A DNA stretch of 30,963 nt from Methanobacteriota archaeon (lineage in GTDB: Archaea > Methanobacteriota > Methanobacteria > Methanobacteriales > Methanobacteriaceae), in assembly GCA_023436175.1 (NCBI GenBank), contig JAEZKE010000005.1, positions 1-30,963 of the forward strand, given 5' to 3'. A program made the position numbers and the translations under genes. The notes under the pieces were generated by a model. It saw only the letters and a list, made by a program, of their open reading frames with translations. It was not told the DNA's origin and searched no databases. Below, piece by piece: positions 22,562-30,649 of the stretch. The number at the start of each line of letters is the position of its first letter. Within the stretch, counting starts at the first letter, position 1.

Positions 22562-23632
22562 ATGAGAAGAATCATTCAGCTTGCTTTATTTTTATCCGTG
22601 TTTTTCTTAGGATTCTTAGCTATTGATTACTATATTTTTAACAGATTAGGTATGTTGTTATGTATATCTCAAACTGTAATCACAATATTAATCATTATAT
22701 TTACAGCTGCTTATCCTGTTGCAGCAATACTTGAAGGTACGTTATCCAATGCGTTTACGCGCGTGATTTACACGATATCGGCTACATGGATGGGTGTTGC
22801 ACTTATTTTAGGATATACTCTTCTTGCTTATGAAATAGTAAACATTGTGTTCAATATTCCTCCTTTTGCTGCAGGAATTGCAGTAATTATAGTTGCTGTA
22901 CTTATAGGTACCTATTCAATCATTAACAGCCTATATTTGAATATTAAAGAAGTTGATATACCTATACAAAATTTGGAAAAAGAGTTGAGAATTGCTCAGA
23001 TAAGTGATACTCATATTGGACCTACCCGAAATTCAGGGTTCATGAAAGAAATAGTTAAAAAAATTAGCACGTTAAATCTGGATTTGGTGTTAATAACAGG
23101 AGATCTTGTTGAAGGAACTGTAGGTTTACATCCGTCTATGTTTGATTCAATAAATGAACTTAAAGCTAAGATTTTTTTTGTAACAGGTAATCATGACATG
23201 TATGAAGGATTAGAAGATGTTTTCGAAGTTCTTAAGACCACAAATATAAATATACTGAGAAATGAAGTGGTGGAATTTGAAGGTTTACAGATAGTTGGTG
23301 TGGAGTATTCAACCCAGAGAAATTACCTTAAAACTGTACTTCCTGGGTTAAAAATAGATAAGTCAAAGCCATCACTCCTAATGTATCATGTGCCTATAGA
23401 AGTTGAATTTGCAAATGAAGCTGGTATTGACCTTCAGCTTTCCGGACATACTCATAAAGGTCAGATATTTCCGTTAAATTTCCTTGGAAAGCTTGTTTTC
23501 CCATATTTCAATGGGCTATATAATTATAATGGAACACAAGTTTATGTATCTCCTGGAACTGGAACTTGGGGTCCTCCAATGAGATCTGGTTCTAAAAGTG
23601 AAATAACTTTAATTCGCCTTAAAAAGAAGTAA
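22562..23632 (+). CDS. Membrane-anchored calcineurin-like metallophosphoesterase
   Basis: A 356-residue protein. Four or so N-terminal membrane segments (about residues 5-25, 30-55, 68-95 and 103-122) precede a metallophosphoesterase domain. Metal ligands are DTHIG (Asp149, His151), GD (Asp181), GNHD (Asn210, His211) and SGHTHKGQ (His296, His298). The arrangement resembles YkuE/YaeI-like membrane phosphoesterases, some of which act on lipid-linked phosphates such as UDP-sugar lipids. The substrate here is unknown. The ATG at 22562 is chosen for CTGGAGT six bases upstream; the in-frame TTG at 22544 lies before that SD. Confidence 0.9.
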   Translation: MRRIIQLALFLSVFFLGFLAIDYYIFNRLGMLLCISQTVITILIIIFTAAYPVAAILEGTLSNAFTRVIYTISATWMGVALILGYTLLAYEIVNIVFNIPPFAAGIAVIIVAVLIGTYSIINSLYLNIKEVDIPIQNLEKELRIAQISDTHIGPTRNSGFMKEIVKKISTLNLDLVLITGDLVEGTVGLHPSMFDSINELKAKIFFVTGNHDMYEGLEDVFEVLKTTNINILRNEVVEFEGLQIVGVEYSTQRNYLKTVLPGLKIDKSKPSLLMYHVPIEVEFANEAGIDLQLSGHTHKGQIFPLNFLGKLVFPYFNGLYNYNGTQVYVSPGTGTWGPPMRSGSKSEITLIRLKKK

Positions 23633-23929
23633 TTGGGATATATGTAAATATAAATATTATAGAATTTATTCAGGGGTTTGTGCACTTAATTTAAATTAAT
23701 AATAACTAAACTTGTCCGAATTTTTTGTCATTAAATTATGGATTACATTTTGATTTTACGAGCTAATGAACTACTTTAAACTAATTTGATGGGTATTATT
23801 TATATAAATAATTTTAAAGCTAATATCTGTTATTTATGCGGGATTTTAAGGGTAATGAACTGATTTAAATAAATCCGAGGTTTAGTTTCTTCTTTTTATT
23901 ATGTTCAAAAATTGTTCATTCAATGGTTA
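23633..23929. other. AT-rich intergenic region upstream of the DUF134 operon
   Basis: There is no open frame with a credible SD. Short fragments such as CTTGTCCGAATTTTTTGTC (about 23710-23728) faintly resemble the left part of the repeat copies A and B, but the ends are missing. GTTCAAAAATTGTTCATTC (about 23903-23921) may be a third, weak operator half next to the two palindromes described separately. Confidence 0.35.
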
Positions 23930-23981
23930 TGAATAAATATTCAAAACCTTTATATAATAATTATGAATATATATTCATAAT
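23930..23981 (+). promoter_or_regulatory. Promoter of the DUF134 operon with two operator palindromes
   Basis: The TATA-like TTTATATAATAA (23949-23960) is bracketed by two dyads of the same kind: TGAATA-AA-TATTCA (23930-23943) and TGAATA-TA-TATTCA (23964-23977). The second is the core of a perfect 22-bp palindrome (23960-23981). Centres are 34 bases apart, about three helix turns. The second dyad covers the expected transcription start and ends at the start codon, so binding should repress. TGAAT..ATTCA dyads are typical of ArsR/SmtB-type and other winged-helix regulators. The regulator could be the DUF134 protein itself or the DtxR protein at the operon's end. Confidence 0.65.
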
Positions 23982-24582
23982 GTGGTGAGACCAAGAAGAT
24001 TCAGAAGAATATTTCAAGAGCCTCAAATCAGATGCTTCAAACCGGATTTAGATGGAAATATTGGCCATATTAATCCAATAAGGGTTACACTGGATGAAAT
24101 CGAAGCAATAAGGTTAAAAGATTACCAGGATCTTAAACAGGAGGAAAGCAGCAGAGATCATGGATGTTTCACAACCTACATTTCACAGAATTTTAACTTT
24201 GGCTCGAAGAAAAGTTGCAAAGGCTCTTGTGGAAGGTAAAATGATTAAAATTAAAGGAGGCGATTTTGTGGCAGATAAAGAAAGATACAAATGTAAAAGC
24301 TGCGGTTTTGAATGGTACAGCCCTGAAAAAGAATATGAAAAATGCCCTGACTGTGAATCAGAATATATTTATAAAATTGGGACTGCGGAAAAAACTCAAA
24401 TGCCTTTAGGACAACCTGGAATGGGAAGACGAAGAGGATATGGTGGGGGTGGAATTGGAGCTGGCCCACCAAGAGTTTGCAAATGCCAAAATTGTGGATA
24501 TGAATCCCCTAAAACTCCAGGAGTTCCATGCAGAAATACTAAATGTCCTGAATGCGGCACTCAGCTGTGCGGGGCTGATTAA
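23982..24582 (+). pseudogene. DUF134 (UPF0251) DNA-binding protein with zinc-ribbon tail, interrupted by a +1 frameshift
   Basis: The first frame (GTG 23982 or 23985) encodes RPRRFRRIFQEPQIRCFKPD through LDEIEAIRLKDYQDLKQEE, the DUF134 N-terminus. The second frame continues with MDVSQPTFHRILTLARRKVA, the rest of its helix-turn-helix, and ends at 24582. Removing one A from the AAA at 24145-24147 (GGAAAGCAGC to GGAAGCAGC) restores QEEAAEIMDVSQPTFHR. The C-terminal part has two zinc-ribbon-like cysteine sets (CKSCGFEW..CPDC and CKCQNCGYES..CPECGTQLC) around a Gly-rich linker. It leads a probable Fe-S operon and is a candidate regulator. A real mutation, a sequencing error and programmed shifting are all possible. 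Confidence 0.85.
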
Positions 24583-24596
24583 AAAATAAGGAGATG

Positions 24597-24971
24597 ATGA
24601 AAATAACTCTTATATGTATACCAACCATTAATGAAAGCGGTTTACTGGCAGATGTTTCAACGCACTTTGGAAAAACACCCTATTTCACTTTTATTGAACT
24701 TGAAGATGGTGAAATAAAAGATATTGAAGTAAAGGGAAGCTTTGGTAAGCATAATGGCGGTTTTAAGACATCTGCAGAAATAATATTGGATTCTAATGCT
24801 GATGTGTTGATATGTGGGAATTTAGGATCAAAAGCTGTTTCCATGCTGCGTGATGGTGAAATGGAAATATTTTCTGGAGCATCTGGAAATGTCAAAGATA
24901 CTTTAAGAGAATGGAAACTGGGGATGCTGCCAGTTGCGGATAAAAATTCCTGTAATGGAAAGGACTGTTAA
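24597..24971 (+). CDS. NifX/NifB-type Fe-Mo cofactor-binding domain protein
   Basis: A 124-residue protein of the dinitrogenase iron-molybdenum cofactor family (NifX/NafY/NifB C-terminal-like). It has ICIPTINESGLLADVSTHFGKTPYF (the conserved histidine in THFGKTPYF), ADVLICGNLGSKAV and a C-terminal KNSCNGKDC cysteine pair. Such small proteins bind or carry Fe-S or metal clusters. In methanogens they often pair with DUF134 and MinD/Mrp ATPases without any link to nitrogen fixation. The start is uncertain: GGAG (24590-24593) is only three bases from ATG 24597 and touches ATG 24594. ATA at 24603 would have normal spacing. It begins 14 bases after the DUF134 stop, clearly one operon. Confidence 0.85.
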   Translation: MKITLICIPTINESGLLADVSTHFGKTPYFTFIELEDGEIKDIEVKGSFGKHNGGFKTSAEIILDSNADVLICGNLGSKAVSMLRDGEMEIFSGASGNVKDTLREWKLGMLPVADKNSCNGKDC

Positions 24972-25011
24972 AAATTTAAGTTACATTTAACTCTTCAAAT
25001 CAGCCATTTAA

Positions 25012-25058
25012 ATAAATTCAAACTTTAAAATAGTTTGAATTTATATTTTTTTTATTTT
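25012..25058 (+). terminator. Terminator-like hairpin inside the Fe-S operon
   Basis: A 13-bp perfect stem (25012-25024 with 25032-25044; core TAAATTCAAAC/GTTTGAATTTA, 7-base loop) is followed by ATTTTTTTTATTTTT. It lies between the NifX-like and Mrp genes. It could end or attenuate transcription, so that the DUF134-NifX part and the Mrp part are expressed at different levels. Confidence 0.6.
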
Positions 25059-25079
25059 TAGGACATAAAGAGGATAAAA

Positions 25080-25934
25080 ATGATTAAAGAACAAGAAAAT
25101 CAGGAACAGAAATTGACTTATATGAAACAGGATATTGATATTGCCAGAAGAATGACTAAAATAAAGCATAAAATTGCAGTTATGAGTGGAAAAGGAGGTG
25201 TAGGTAAATCAACAATGGCAGTGAATATCGCTGCATCTCTTTCAAAGAAAGGTTACAAAACTGGTATTTTAGATGTGGATATACATGGTCCTAACGTTCC
25301 AAAAATGCTCAATATTGGAAAAAAAGACCTTAAAATTAATGAAGATGGGATTTTGCCGGTAGAAATAGGAGAAAACCTGAAAGTAATGTCTTCACAGTTC
25401 CTTTTATCCGATGAAAATTCGCCAATAATCTGGAGAGGCCCTAAAAAGACCGCTGCAATAAGGCAGTTTCTTTCAGACGTATCCTGGGACGATCTTGATA
25501 TGCTGGTAATCGACTGCCCTCCAGGCACTGGTGATGAGCATTTAACAATTTTACAATCAATTCCATCTATTGATGGAATAATAATGGTTACTACACCCCA
25601 CATAGTGTCGTTAGATGATGTGGAAAAATCTATAAACATGGCTAAAAGCTTAAAAATCAGGGTATTGGGAATCATAGAAAACATGTCTGGACTCATCTGT
25701 CCTGAATGTGAGGCTGAGATACCTATATTTGGAAATGGCGGAGGCAGTGAAATAGCATCAAAAACCGGAATGCGATTGTTGGGCAGTATTCCAATTGAAA
25801 TTAGATCTAAAGAGCAGGATAGTACATTATTGATAGAAAATGGGAATTCTGAAACCTCTAAAAAGATATTGGAAATTGTAACTGAAATTGAGAATATGGT
25901 ACTGGGAAATCTATGTGAAATTACAGGCAAATAA
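25080..25934 (+). CDS. Mrp/NBP35-family iron-sulfur cluster carrier ATPase
   Basis: A 284-residue P-loop ATPase of the ApbC/Nbp35 group that carries and transfers [4Fe-4S] clusters. It has the deviant Walker A SGKGGVGKS (36-44), LDVDIHGPNVPKMLNI (64-79), VIDCPPGTGDEHL (143-155) and CPEC (Cys207, Cys210), which binds the bridging cluster in the dimer. Length is normal for archaeal ApbC. SD GAGGAT is four bases before the ATG. It lies in the same direction as the NifX-like and ferredoxin genes. Fe-S supply to enzymes such as the radical SAM proteins nearby is a plausible but unproven role. Confidence 0.94.
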   Translation: MIKEQENQEQKLTYMKQDIDIARRMTKIKHKIAVMSGKGGVGKSTMAVNIAASLSKKGYKTGILDVDIHGPNVPKMLNIGKKDLKINEDGILPVEIGENLKVMSSQFLLSDENSPIIWRGPKKTAAIRQFLSDVSWDDLDMLVIDCPPGTGDEHLTILQSIPSIDGIIMVTTPHIVSLDDVEKSINMAKSLKIRVLGIIENMSGLICPECEAEIPIFGNGGGSEIASKTGMRLLGSIPIEIRSKEQDSTLLIENGNSETSKKILEIVTEIENMVLGNLCEITGK

Positions 25935-25972
25935 CCATTGAATGATATTAAAAACGGAAACAGGTGATTTAT

Positions 25973-26164
25973 ATGGTCCAAATAATAATTGATTACAATA
26001 AATGTGATGGGGAAAATTGCGGAGAATGTGCAGATGTATGTCCAATGGAGGTCCTTATAATTGATGGGGATAAAATTATAGTTCAAAATATTGACGAATG
26101 CAGTTTGTGCGAATCATGCGCGGATGTGTGTCCAAATGAGGCATTAAAAGTTCAAGATGATTAA
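25973..26164 (+). CDS. 2[4Fe-4S] ferredoxin
   Basis: A 63-residue ferredoxin with two cluster motifs: Cys11-x4-Cys16-x2-Cys19-x3-Cys23-Pro and Cys43-x2-Cys46-x2-Cys49-x3-Cys53-Pro. The first motif has four instead of two residues between its first two cysteines (CDGENC). The ATG at 25973 is chosen since GGTGAT is four bases upstream; the GTG at 25964 is inside that SD. It starts 38 bases after the Mrp stop and is probably cotranscribed. A role in electron supply to, or cluster assembly with, the ATPase is inferred from position. Confidence 0.93.
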   Translation: MVQIIIDYNKCDGENCGECADVCPMEVLIIDGDKIIVQNIDECSLCESCADVCPNEALKVQDD

Positions 26165-26241
26165 TTAAATATCATTCTATGGCTTAATTTATTTAATAAT
26201 GTCTTATAACAGGTTAATTATAAAATTAGGAGGTGTATTAT

Positions 26242-26997
26242 ATGAAAACTGTATTTGGCCCTGTATCTTCGTGGAGATTTGGTAGATCTATAGGTATAGA
26301 CCCTTTATGTCGAAATGTTTGTTCTTTTGACTGTGTATACTGTCAGGTTGGCCCTACACTTAATAAAACAATTCAAAATGACGCATTTATAAGTACAGAT
26401 AGAATTAAAGAAGATTTAAAACGAATTCTGCCAGGGGCAAGTGCAGATATAGTGACAATTTCAGGTTACGGCGAGCCAACCCTTGCAGAAAACCTTGATG
26501 AGATAATTGAAACTGTAAAAGAAGCTACTGACTTACCCGTCGCTATCCTAACAAATTCTTCAACACTCTCTTTGGGTAAAATGAGAAGGACATTGAATAA
26601 TGTTGATGTGGTTATAACAAAATTGGATGCCCATGATGAATCTCTTTTTGAAGAAATAAACCGTCCAGTAAAAGGTTTACATTTTGGAAATATATTAAAA
26701 TGGATTAAAAAATTTAAAAAATCTTTTGAAGGAAGATTGGAACTTCAGACTATGTTTATTGAAAAAAATAAAGATCATGCAGGTGAATTAGCAAAGATTG
26801 CATTGGAAATTCAACCGGATAAAATTTATATAAATACTCCTTTGAGGCATTCGCCTGAAGGTCACCTATTAGAGGATCAGATGTATGAAATTGAAGGGTA
26901 CTTTGAAGGGCTGGACGTGTCTTCAGTCTATAAATCTAAAAAGTACAGATCATACAAAGAATTGCTTAAAAGAAGATACAATAAAAACATGATTTAG
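26242..26997 (+). CDS. Radical SAM protein, COG0731-like
   Basis: A 251-residue radical SAM enzyme starting MKTVFGPVSSWRFGRSIGID. The cluster motif is Cys27-x3-Cys31-x2-Cys34 (CSFDCVYCQ), followed by TISGYGEPTLAENLDEIIE (the SAM-binding GxGEPT segment), AILTNSS and DAHDESLFEEINRP. This opening is typical of the small COG0731 group related to wyosine-synthesis enzymes but lacking the extra N-terminal parts of TYW1; the reaction is unknown. A strong SD (AGGAGGTG, 26229-26236) fixes the ATG at 26242. It follows the ferredoxin by 77 bases, so ferredoxin or Mrp could serve it. Confidence 0.88.
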   Translation: MKTVFGPVSSWRFGRSIGIDPLCRNVCSFDCVYCQVGPTLNKTIQNDAFISTDRIKEDLKRILPGASADIVTISGYGEPTLAENLDEIIETVKEATDLPVAILTNSSTLSLGKMRRTLNNVDVVITKLDAHDESLFEEINRPVKGLHFGNILKWIKKFKKSFEGRLELQTMFIEKNKDHAGELAKIALEIQPDKIYINTPLRHSPEGHLLEDQMYEIEGYFEGLDVSSVYKSKKYRSYKELLKRRYNKNMI

Positions 26998-27081
26998 GTT
27001 TTTGAATGAGTAATAAGTCCTGATAAGTTTAAAAAAAGGAGAAAAAAATTTTAGAACCTATAGGCACTGAAGATGATTAAG

Positions 27082-27498
27082 ATGAGTGAAGATTTCATTA
27101 AGTTAACAAAAAGCATTGAAGACTACATTGAAGTGATGTATAACTTGAAAAAGGTTAAAGGAACTATCAGGGTAACTGACATCGCTGAAAAACTTGATGT
27201 TAAGCCTTCAAGCGTGGTAGAAGCGGTTAATAAGATTTCTGGCCTAGAACTTGTATCCCGTGAAAAATATGGCGAAATAAAATTAACTGAAATGGGAATA
27301 CAAATTGCAGAGGGCATTATACATAAACATAACATTCTTAAAAAATTTCTAAATGTTTTAAACGTCGATGATGCCACTGCTGAGAAGGAGGCATGTGCAA
27401 TGGAGCATATCTTAAGTAATTCAACAATTAATAAGATTGAAAAATTTACAGAATTTGTTAAAAAATGTCCTGATGTAGATGAAATCATTAAACATTAA
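27082..27498 (+). CDS. DtxR/MntR-family metal-dependent regulator
   Basis: A 138-residue regulator with an N-terminal winged helix (IEDYIEVMYNLKKVKGTIRV, TDIAEKLDVKPSSVVEAVNKI) and the DtxR metal-binding/dimerisation region (about 70-120: GIQIAEGIIHKHNILKKFL, then EKEACAMEHILS with the Glu/Cys/Glu/His ligands). It ends without the SH3-like third domain, as in MntR. Such proteins repress iron or manganese uptake when metal is bound. ATG 27082 has GAAGATGAT four bases upstream and is preferred to ATG 27073. It lies 84 bases after the radical SAM gene, and control of the upstream Fe-S genes is plausible. Confidence 0.9.
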   Translation: MSEDFIKLTKSIEDYIEVMYNLKKVKGTIRVTDIAEKLDVKPSSVVEAVNKISGLELVSREKYGEIKLTEMGIQIAEGIIHKHNILKKFLNVLNVDDATAEKEACAMEHILSNSTINKIEKFTEFVKKCPDVDEIIKH

Positions 27499-27656
27499 AA
27501 AAAATTGTTAAATTATAAAATGGGACTGTAATCAACTAATAATGAATTATAAAAAGTAAGATTTTAAATTGCATAAATCTTTGAGTCATATGCTAAAAAG
27601 ATTAATTTTTTTCAATATGTGATTCTAAAAAAGGTTTTTATCGACTGAAATTAGGT

Positions 27657-28997
27657 TTATACTTTATAATCCCCTTTTTTACATTTAATCATTTCTGTTA
27701 CGACCCTTATATGATTTCCCTGGGATTTAGTTTCTTCTAACAGCGTTTTAAATAAATTGTCAGTCATGGCAACAGGAATACTTCTAAATACGTATGAATC
27801 AAGCATTAAATTAAGGCATCGTTCTTCTGCAATGCTTAAATCATAATTTTTGTATTTATCACTTTTTAAAAACAGCAGATTTTCATTTAAAGATATTTCA
27901 GTCACATCGTCTGCAAGAGATGTTCCTGGAATTGGCTCTGCAATACTTACAAAATAATCATCAAGCATTAATTCATCAGCAAGTTCAACTGTAGCTTCAA
28001 AGTCATCCTCACTTTCACCGGGATATCCGACTATAAATGATCCAGCTATTTTGATGTTGTGTTTTCGCGCAGCTTCAATTGCATCTTTAACATCATCCAC
28101 TTTTATTCCCTTTTTCATCTTCTTCAGCATTCTGTCGCTTCCAGATTCTATGCCAAAAAAGATCCATCCGTTGGTATAATTTTTAACAGCTTCTAATATT
28201 TCATCGTTCATCATATCAATACGGATATCTGGGATTGTGAGATTTTGAGGGCCTGTTAAACTGCTTATTTCCTTTAAAAGTTCAGTAAATGCATATTCAT
28301 CGGTGATTTTAAATTTTTTGCTGCCGTATAAAGATCCTGTTCCACCGCTTACAGCAATTCTTCTCGCTCCTTTTTTAAGAAATTCTTTGACTTCTGCCAT
28401 AATATCCTCAAGTGCCCGGCTCCTGACGTCCCTTCCAAAAAAACATGGTACTTGACAGAATCCGCAGTTACCAGGACACCCTCTATGAGTCTCAATGTAT
28501 ACATTTGCCCCTCGTATGTTTTCAGACGAAATATCTTCGGGTATTAATGGTAAGGGTCTTATCATGGATGAAGGTGAGGGGGTGCTGGTTTTGATTATAT
28601 TATTCCCCTCTTTAAAAGCAATACCTTCAATTTCACTAAGCTGGTTAGGTTTGTAATTATTTGCTTCTAGTTTTTCAAGGATTTTGAGGGTACTTATCTC
28701 ACCTTCCCCAATAACAACCACATCAACAGATAAATATTTGAAAACAAGTTCTGGAATGTTACTTACTGGTCCTCCAACTATCTTAAAACTCTTAATTTTT
28801 TCAATTTCTTCTTTATATTTAAGTAAGTGTATAGTGGAATGAAGACTTATTAAAACAACGTCAGCATCTATTCTTTTCTCAAAACCTTTTTGAATATTGA
28901 CATTGTATCCTGCATCTTTTAAAATACCTGCAATGAGCATTGCCCCATAATTATAAAATTCAGGAGTTAAAACAGTAATCTTAACGTTTTTTGTCAT
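27657..28997 (-). CDS. mgmA: Cobalamin-binding radical SAM methyltransferase, probably MgmA (MCR glutamine C-methyltransferase)
   Basis: A 446-residue enzyme. Residues about 1-130 form a B12-binding domain (VKITVLTPEFYNYGAMLIAG, KIVGGPVSN, VVIGEGEIS). The radical SAM core has Cys174-x3-Cys178-x2-Cys181 (RGCPGNCGFC), then GGTGSLYGSKKF, and FFGIESGSDRMLKKMKKGI. This layout matches the MJ_0865 family (TIGR04014). A member from Methanoculleus has been shown to methylate an active-site glutamine of McrA, and MCR from Methanothermobacter carries 2-methylglutamine. The position next to mmp10 and the mcr operon supports the call. SD AGGGAT is upstream of the ATG. mmp10 lies 110 bases upstream in the same direction. 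Confidence 0.75.
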   Translation of the reverse strand: MTKNVKITVLTPEFYNYGAMLIAGILKDAGYNVNIQKGFEKRIDADVVLISLHSTIHLLKYKEEIEKIKSFKIVGGPVSNIPELVFKYLSVDVVVIGEGEISTLKILEKLEANNYKPNQLSEIEGIAFKEGNNIIKTSTPSPSSMIRPLPLIPEDISSENIRGANVYIETHRGCPGNCGFCQVPCFFGRDVRSRALEDIMAEVKEFLKKGARRIAVSGGTGSLYGSKKFKITDEYAFTELLKEISSLTGPQNLTIPDIRIDMMNDEILEAVKNYTNGWIFFGIESGSDRMLKKMKKGIKVDDVKDAIEAARKHNIKIAGSFIVGYPGESEDDFEATVELADELMLDDYFVSIAEPIPGTSLADDVTEISLNENLLFLKSDKYKNYDLSIAEERCLNLMLDSYVFRSIPVAMTDNLFKTLLEETKSQGNHIRVVTEMIKCKKGDYKV

Positions 28998-29107
28998 GAT
29001 ATCCCTGGATTCAATTTTTTACTAATTTTACATAGGATAGTTAAGTATAATGAAGTTTAAGTAATTTAAATATTCATTCAAAAAAAAACAAATAATGGAG
29101 ATTTAAT

Positions 29108-30355
29108 TTATTTTCGAACTCCAAAGAAGTTTATTGCGCCTATTAAATCTTCAAAAGCGATTAATTCACGTTTTAACACATCTTCACGTCTTAAAGTCCC
29201 GCTCATTTCTCCATCAACAGTTAATTTATCAGGACCTCTTGCAACAATCCGATCTACCCCGTCGCTGCTTAAAACTTCTTCAGCAACTTTATCATGCACA
29301 TATGCACGGCCTGGAATTATCACAGTTTCTTTTAACTGGCTGAAATCCACTTCTTCAAGATCTTTTTGAGTAATAAGGCAGCCAATATCTTGATCTACTG
29401 CAACAACATTAACAAGATCAGATGCTTCAATGTTTCCAACTATTTTTTCTATAAAAGGAGCAGCGACTTTACTTGTTAATATGGTGGCCTCTGAAGTGAC
29501 TTTGGATAATATATCTAAATACTCTTTATTTTTATCATTTGAAATTGCAAAAGGAGTATCATTATCTGGATCGCAAAGTGGTGTACCTGTAACTTTAAGA
29601 TTAAATTCATCGTTAACTTTTCTAACTAACGCTTCAAATTCATCAAGTTCATGAGGAACTACTCCGTCTAACACTGGTTCATTGCCCAATATCAAACCTT
29701 GATTCCTGAAATTAGCAAATCTCATAAGTATAAATGCTTTTGCGCCCCAGTCTTCTAAAGTGGAACAGGTTTTGAATAAATCTTCGCCATCATTTACTCC
29801 AGGTACTATAACCGAAGCTGCGTGTACTTCTGAGCTTTCACAGAATATTTGAAGAGCTTTAAGTGATTCTTCTGCAGTTTTATCGTTTACCCATTCCCTT
29901 CTTATCTTGGGATCTGTGGAAAAGACAGTAAATGTTACTTCATTAACTTCCTTTGAAACGAGATCTTCTGCCATTTTAGCATCGTTTATACCTTTACCAC
30001 TGGTATATCCAAGGTGTATTGGGAGTCCAAAATCAGAGAATGCAGAAACAATGTCAAAGAGATGAGGATAACAGCTTACATCTCCTCCTCCACTTATATT
30101 TACTTTTAAATTAGCATCACGATAATTTCCTAACATAAGAGAGCTTTGTACGGAACTTATAACAAAAAAAGGTGATTGAAATTCATTTCCTGTTTCTCTA
30201 ACTCCACTTGTACAACTGTCACATCCAACTTTGCCTAAAGAACAATTTTTGCATCCTAGAGCTTCTGTGCCTTTTACTTTTCTAAAGTAACAGTATTTAC
30301 AAAAACCGTTACAGTCTTTTCCAGGTATTCCACCTACGTCAGCTACGATTTGCAT
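29108..30355 (-). CDS. mmp10: Methyl-coenzyme M reductase arginine methyltransferase Mmp10 (methanogenesis marker 10)
   Basis: A 415-residue radical SAM enzyme that C-methylates the conserved active-site arginine of McrA using cobalamin. The radical SAM motif is Cys15-x3-Cys19-x2-Cys22 (DCNGFCKYCYFRK), close to the N-terminus as usual for Mmp10. A cysteine set follows at Cys35, 38, 45 and 48 (GCKNCSLGKVGCDSC). The SGGGDVSCYPHLFDI segment and the C-terminal RIVARGPDKLTVDGEMSGTL agree with the family. Length is normal. No SD precedes the ATG, and a TATA-like TTTATTTTATG lies about 20-30 bases upstream, so the message is probably leaderless. It is divergent from mcrB, the operon encoding its substrate. 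Confidence 0.95.
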   Translation of the reverse strand: MQIVADVGGIPGKDCNGFCKYCYFRKVKGTEALGCKNCSLGKVGCDSCTSGVRETGNEFQSPFFVISSVQSSLMLGNYRDANLKVNISGGGDVSCYPHLFDIVSAFSDFGLPIHLGYTSGKGINDAKMAEDLVSKEVNEVTFTVFSTDPKIRREWVNDKTAEESLKALQIFCESSEVHAASVIVPGVNDGEDLFKTCSTLEDWGAKAFILMRFANFRNQGLILGNEPVLDGVVPHELDEFEALVRKVNDEFNLKVTGTPLCDPDNDTPFAISNDKNKEYLDILSKVTSEATILTSKVAAPFIEKIVGNIEASDLVNVVAVDQDIGCLITQKDLEEVDFSQLKETVIIPGRAYVHDKVAEEVLSSDGVDRIVARGPDKLTVDGEMSGTLRREDVLKRELIAFEDLIGAINFFGVRK

Positions 30356-30649
30356 AGTATCTACTTTGTTTTAAAACATAAAATAAATAATTTCCTAAAA
30401 AATTGAATTAATTGCATCAAAAAGTGGTTAAATATACTAAATAAACATAAGACGATTATACTTTATAAGTCTTTCTACTTGAATCAGAAAGAAAGTTTAA
30501 TAATATATAAGACTACAAATTCAGTCTCGTATATCAATATGTACTTGAAATGATTCCCTATAAATGAACACTGGCAAGGGTCATTTACTCTGGATGATTG
30601 GTACTTAAAATCGGAATTGATATGCGAAAATTTTCTCAGGAGGGAAAAA
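30356..30649 (+). promoter_or_regulatory. mcr operon promoter and structured 5' leader
   Basis: This divergent region serves mmp10 (minus) and mcrB (plus). Plus-strand TATA candidates are ACTTTATAAG (about 30460-30469) and AATATATAAG (about 30502-30511), which imply a leader of about 115-160 bases. In the leader, AATGA..CCCT (30549-30559) pairs with AGGGTCATT (30577-30585), leaving a TT bulge. GTACTTGAAAT (30541) and GTACTTAAAAT (30601) are near-copies 60 bases apart. The SD AGGAGGG is at 30638-30644. A long structured leader suggests post-transcriptional control of MCR synthesis. Confidence 0.55.

Noticed and set aside
23700..23860. Fourth copy of the TTTAACGC-ended repeat
   Set aside because: Only a short internal-like fragment (TTGTCCGAATTTTTTG) is similar; neither inverted end is present.
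24160..24582. An independent small zinc-ribbon gene starting at ATG 24160
   Set aside because: Its first residues are the second half of the DUF134 helix-turn-helix and continue the upstream frame after a one-base correction.
24603..24971. Third AUA-start gene (NifX-like)
   Set aside because: ATA 24603 has better spacing from the SD, but two ATG codons precede it and the N-terminus is acceptable from them, so the evidence is too weak.
25253..26086. Minus-strand open frame of 277 codons opposite mrp and ferredoxin
   Set aside because: Both opposite genes are clear family members with full motifs; the antisense translation has no recognisable domain.
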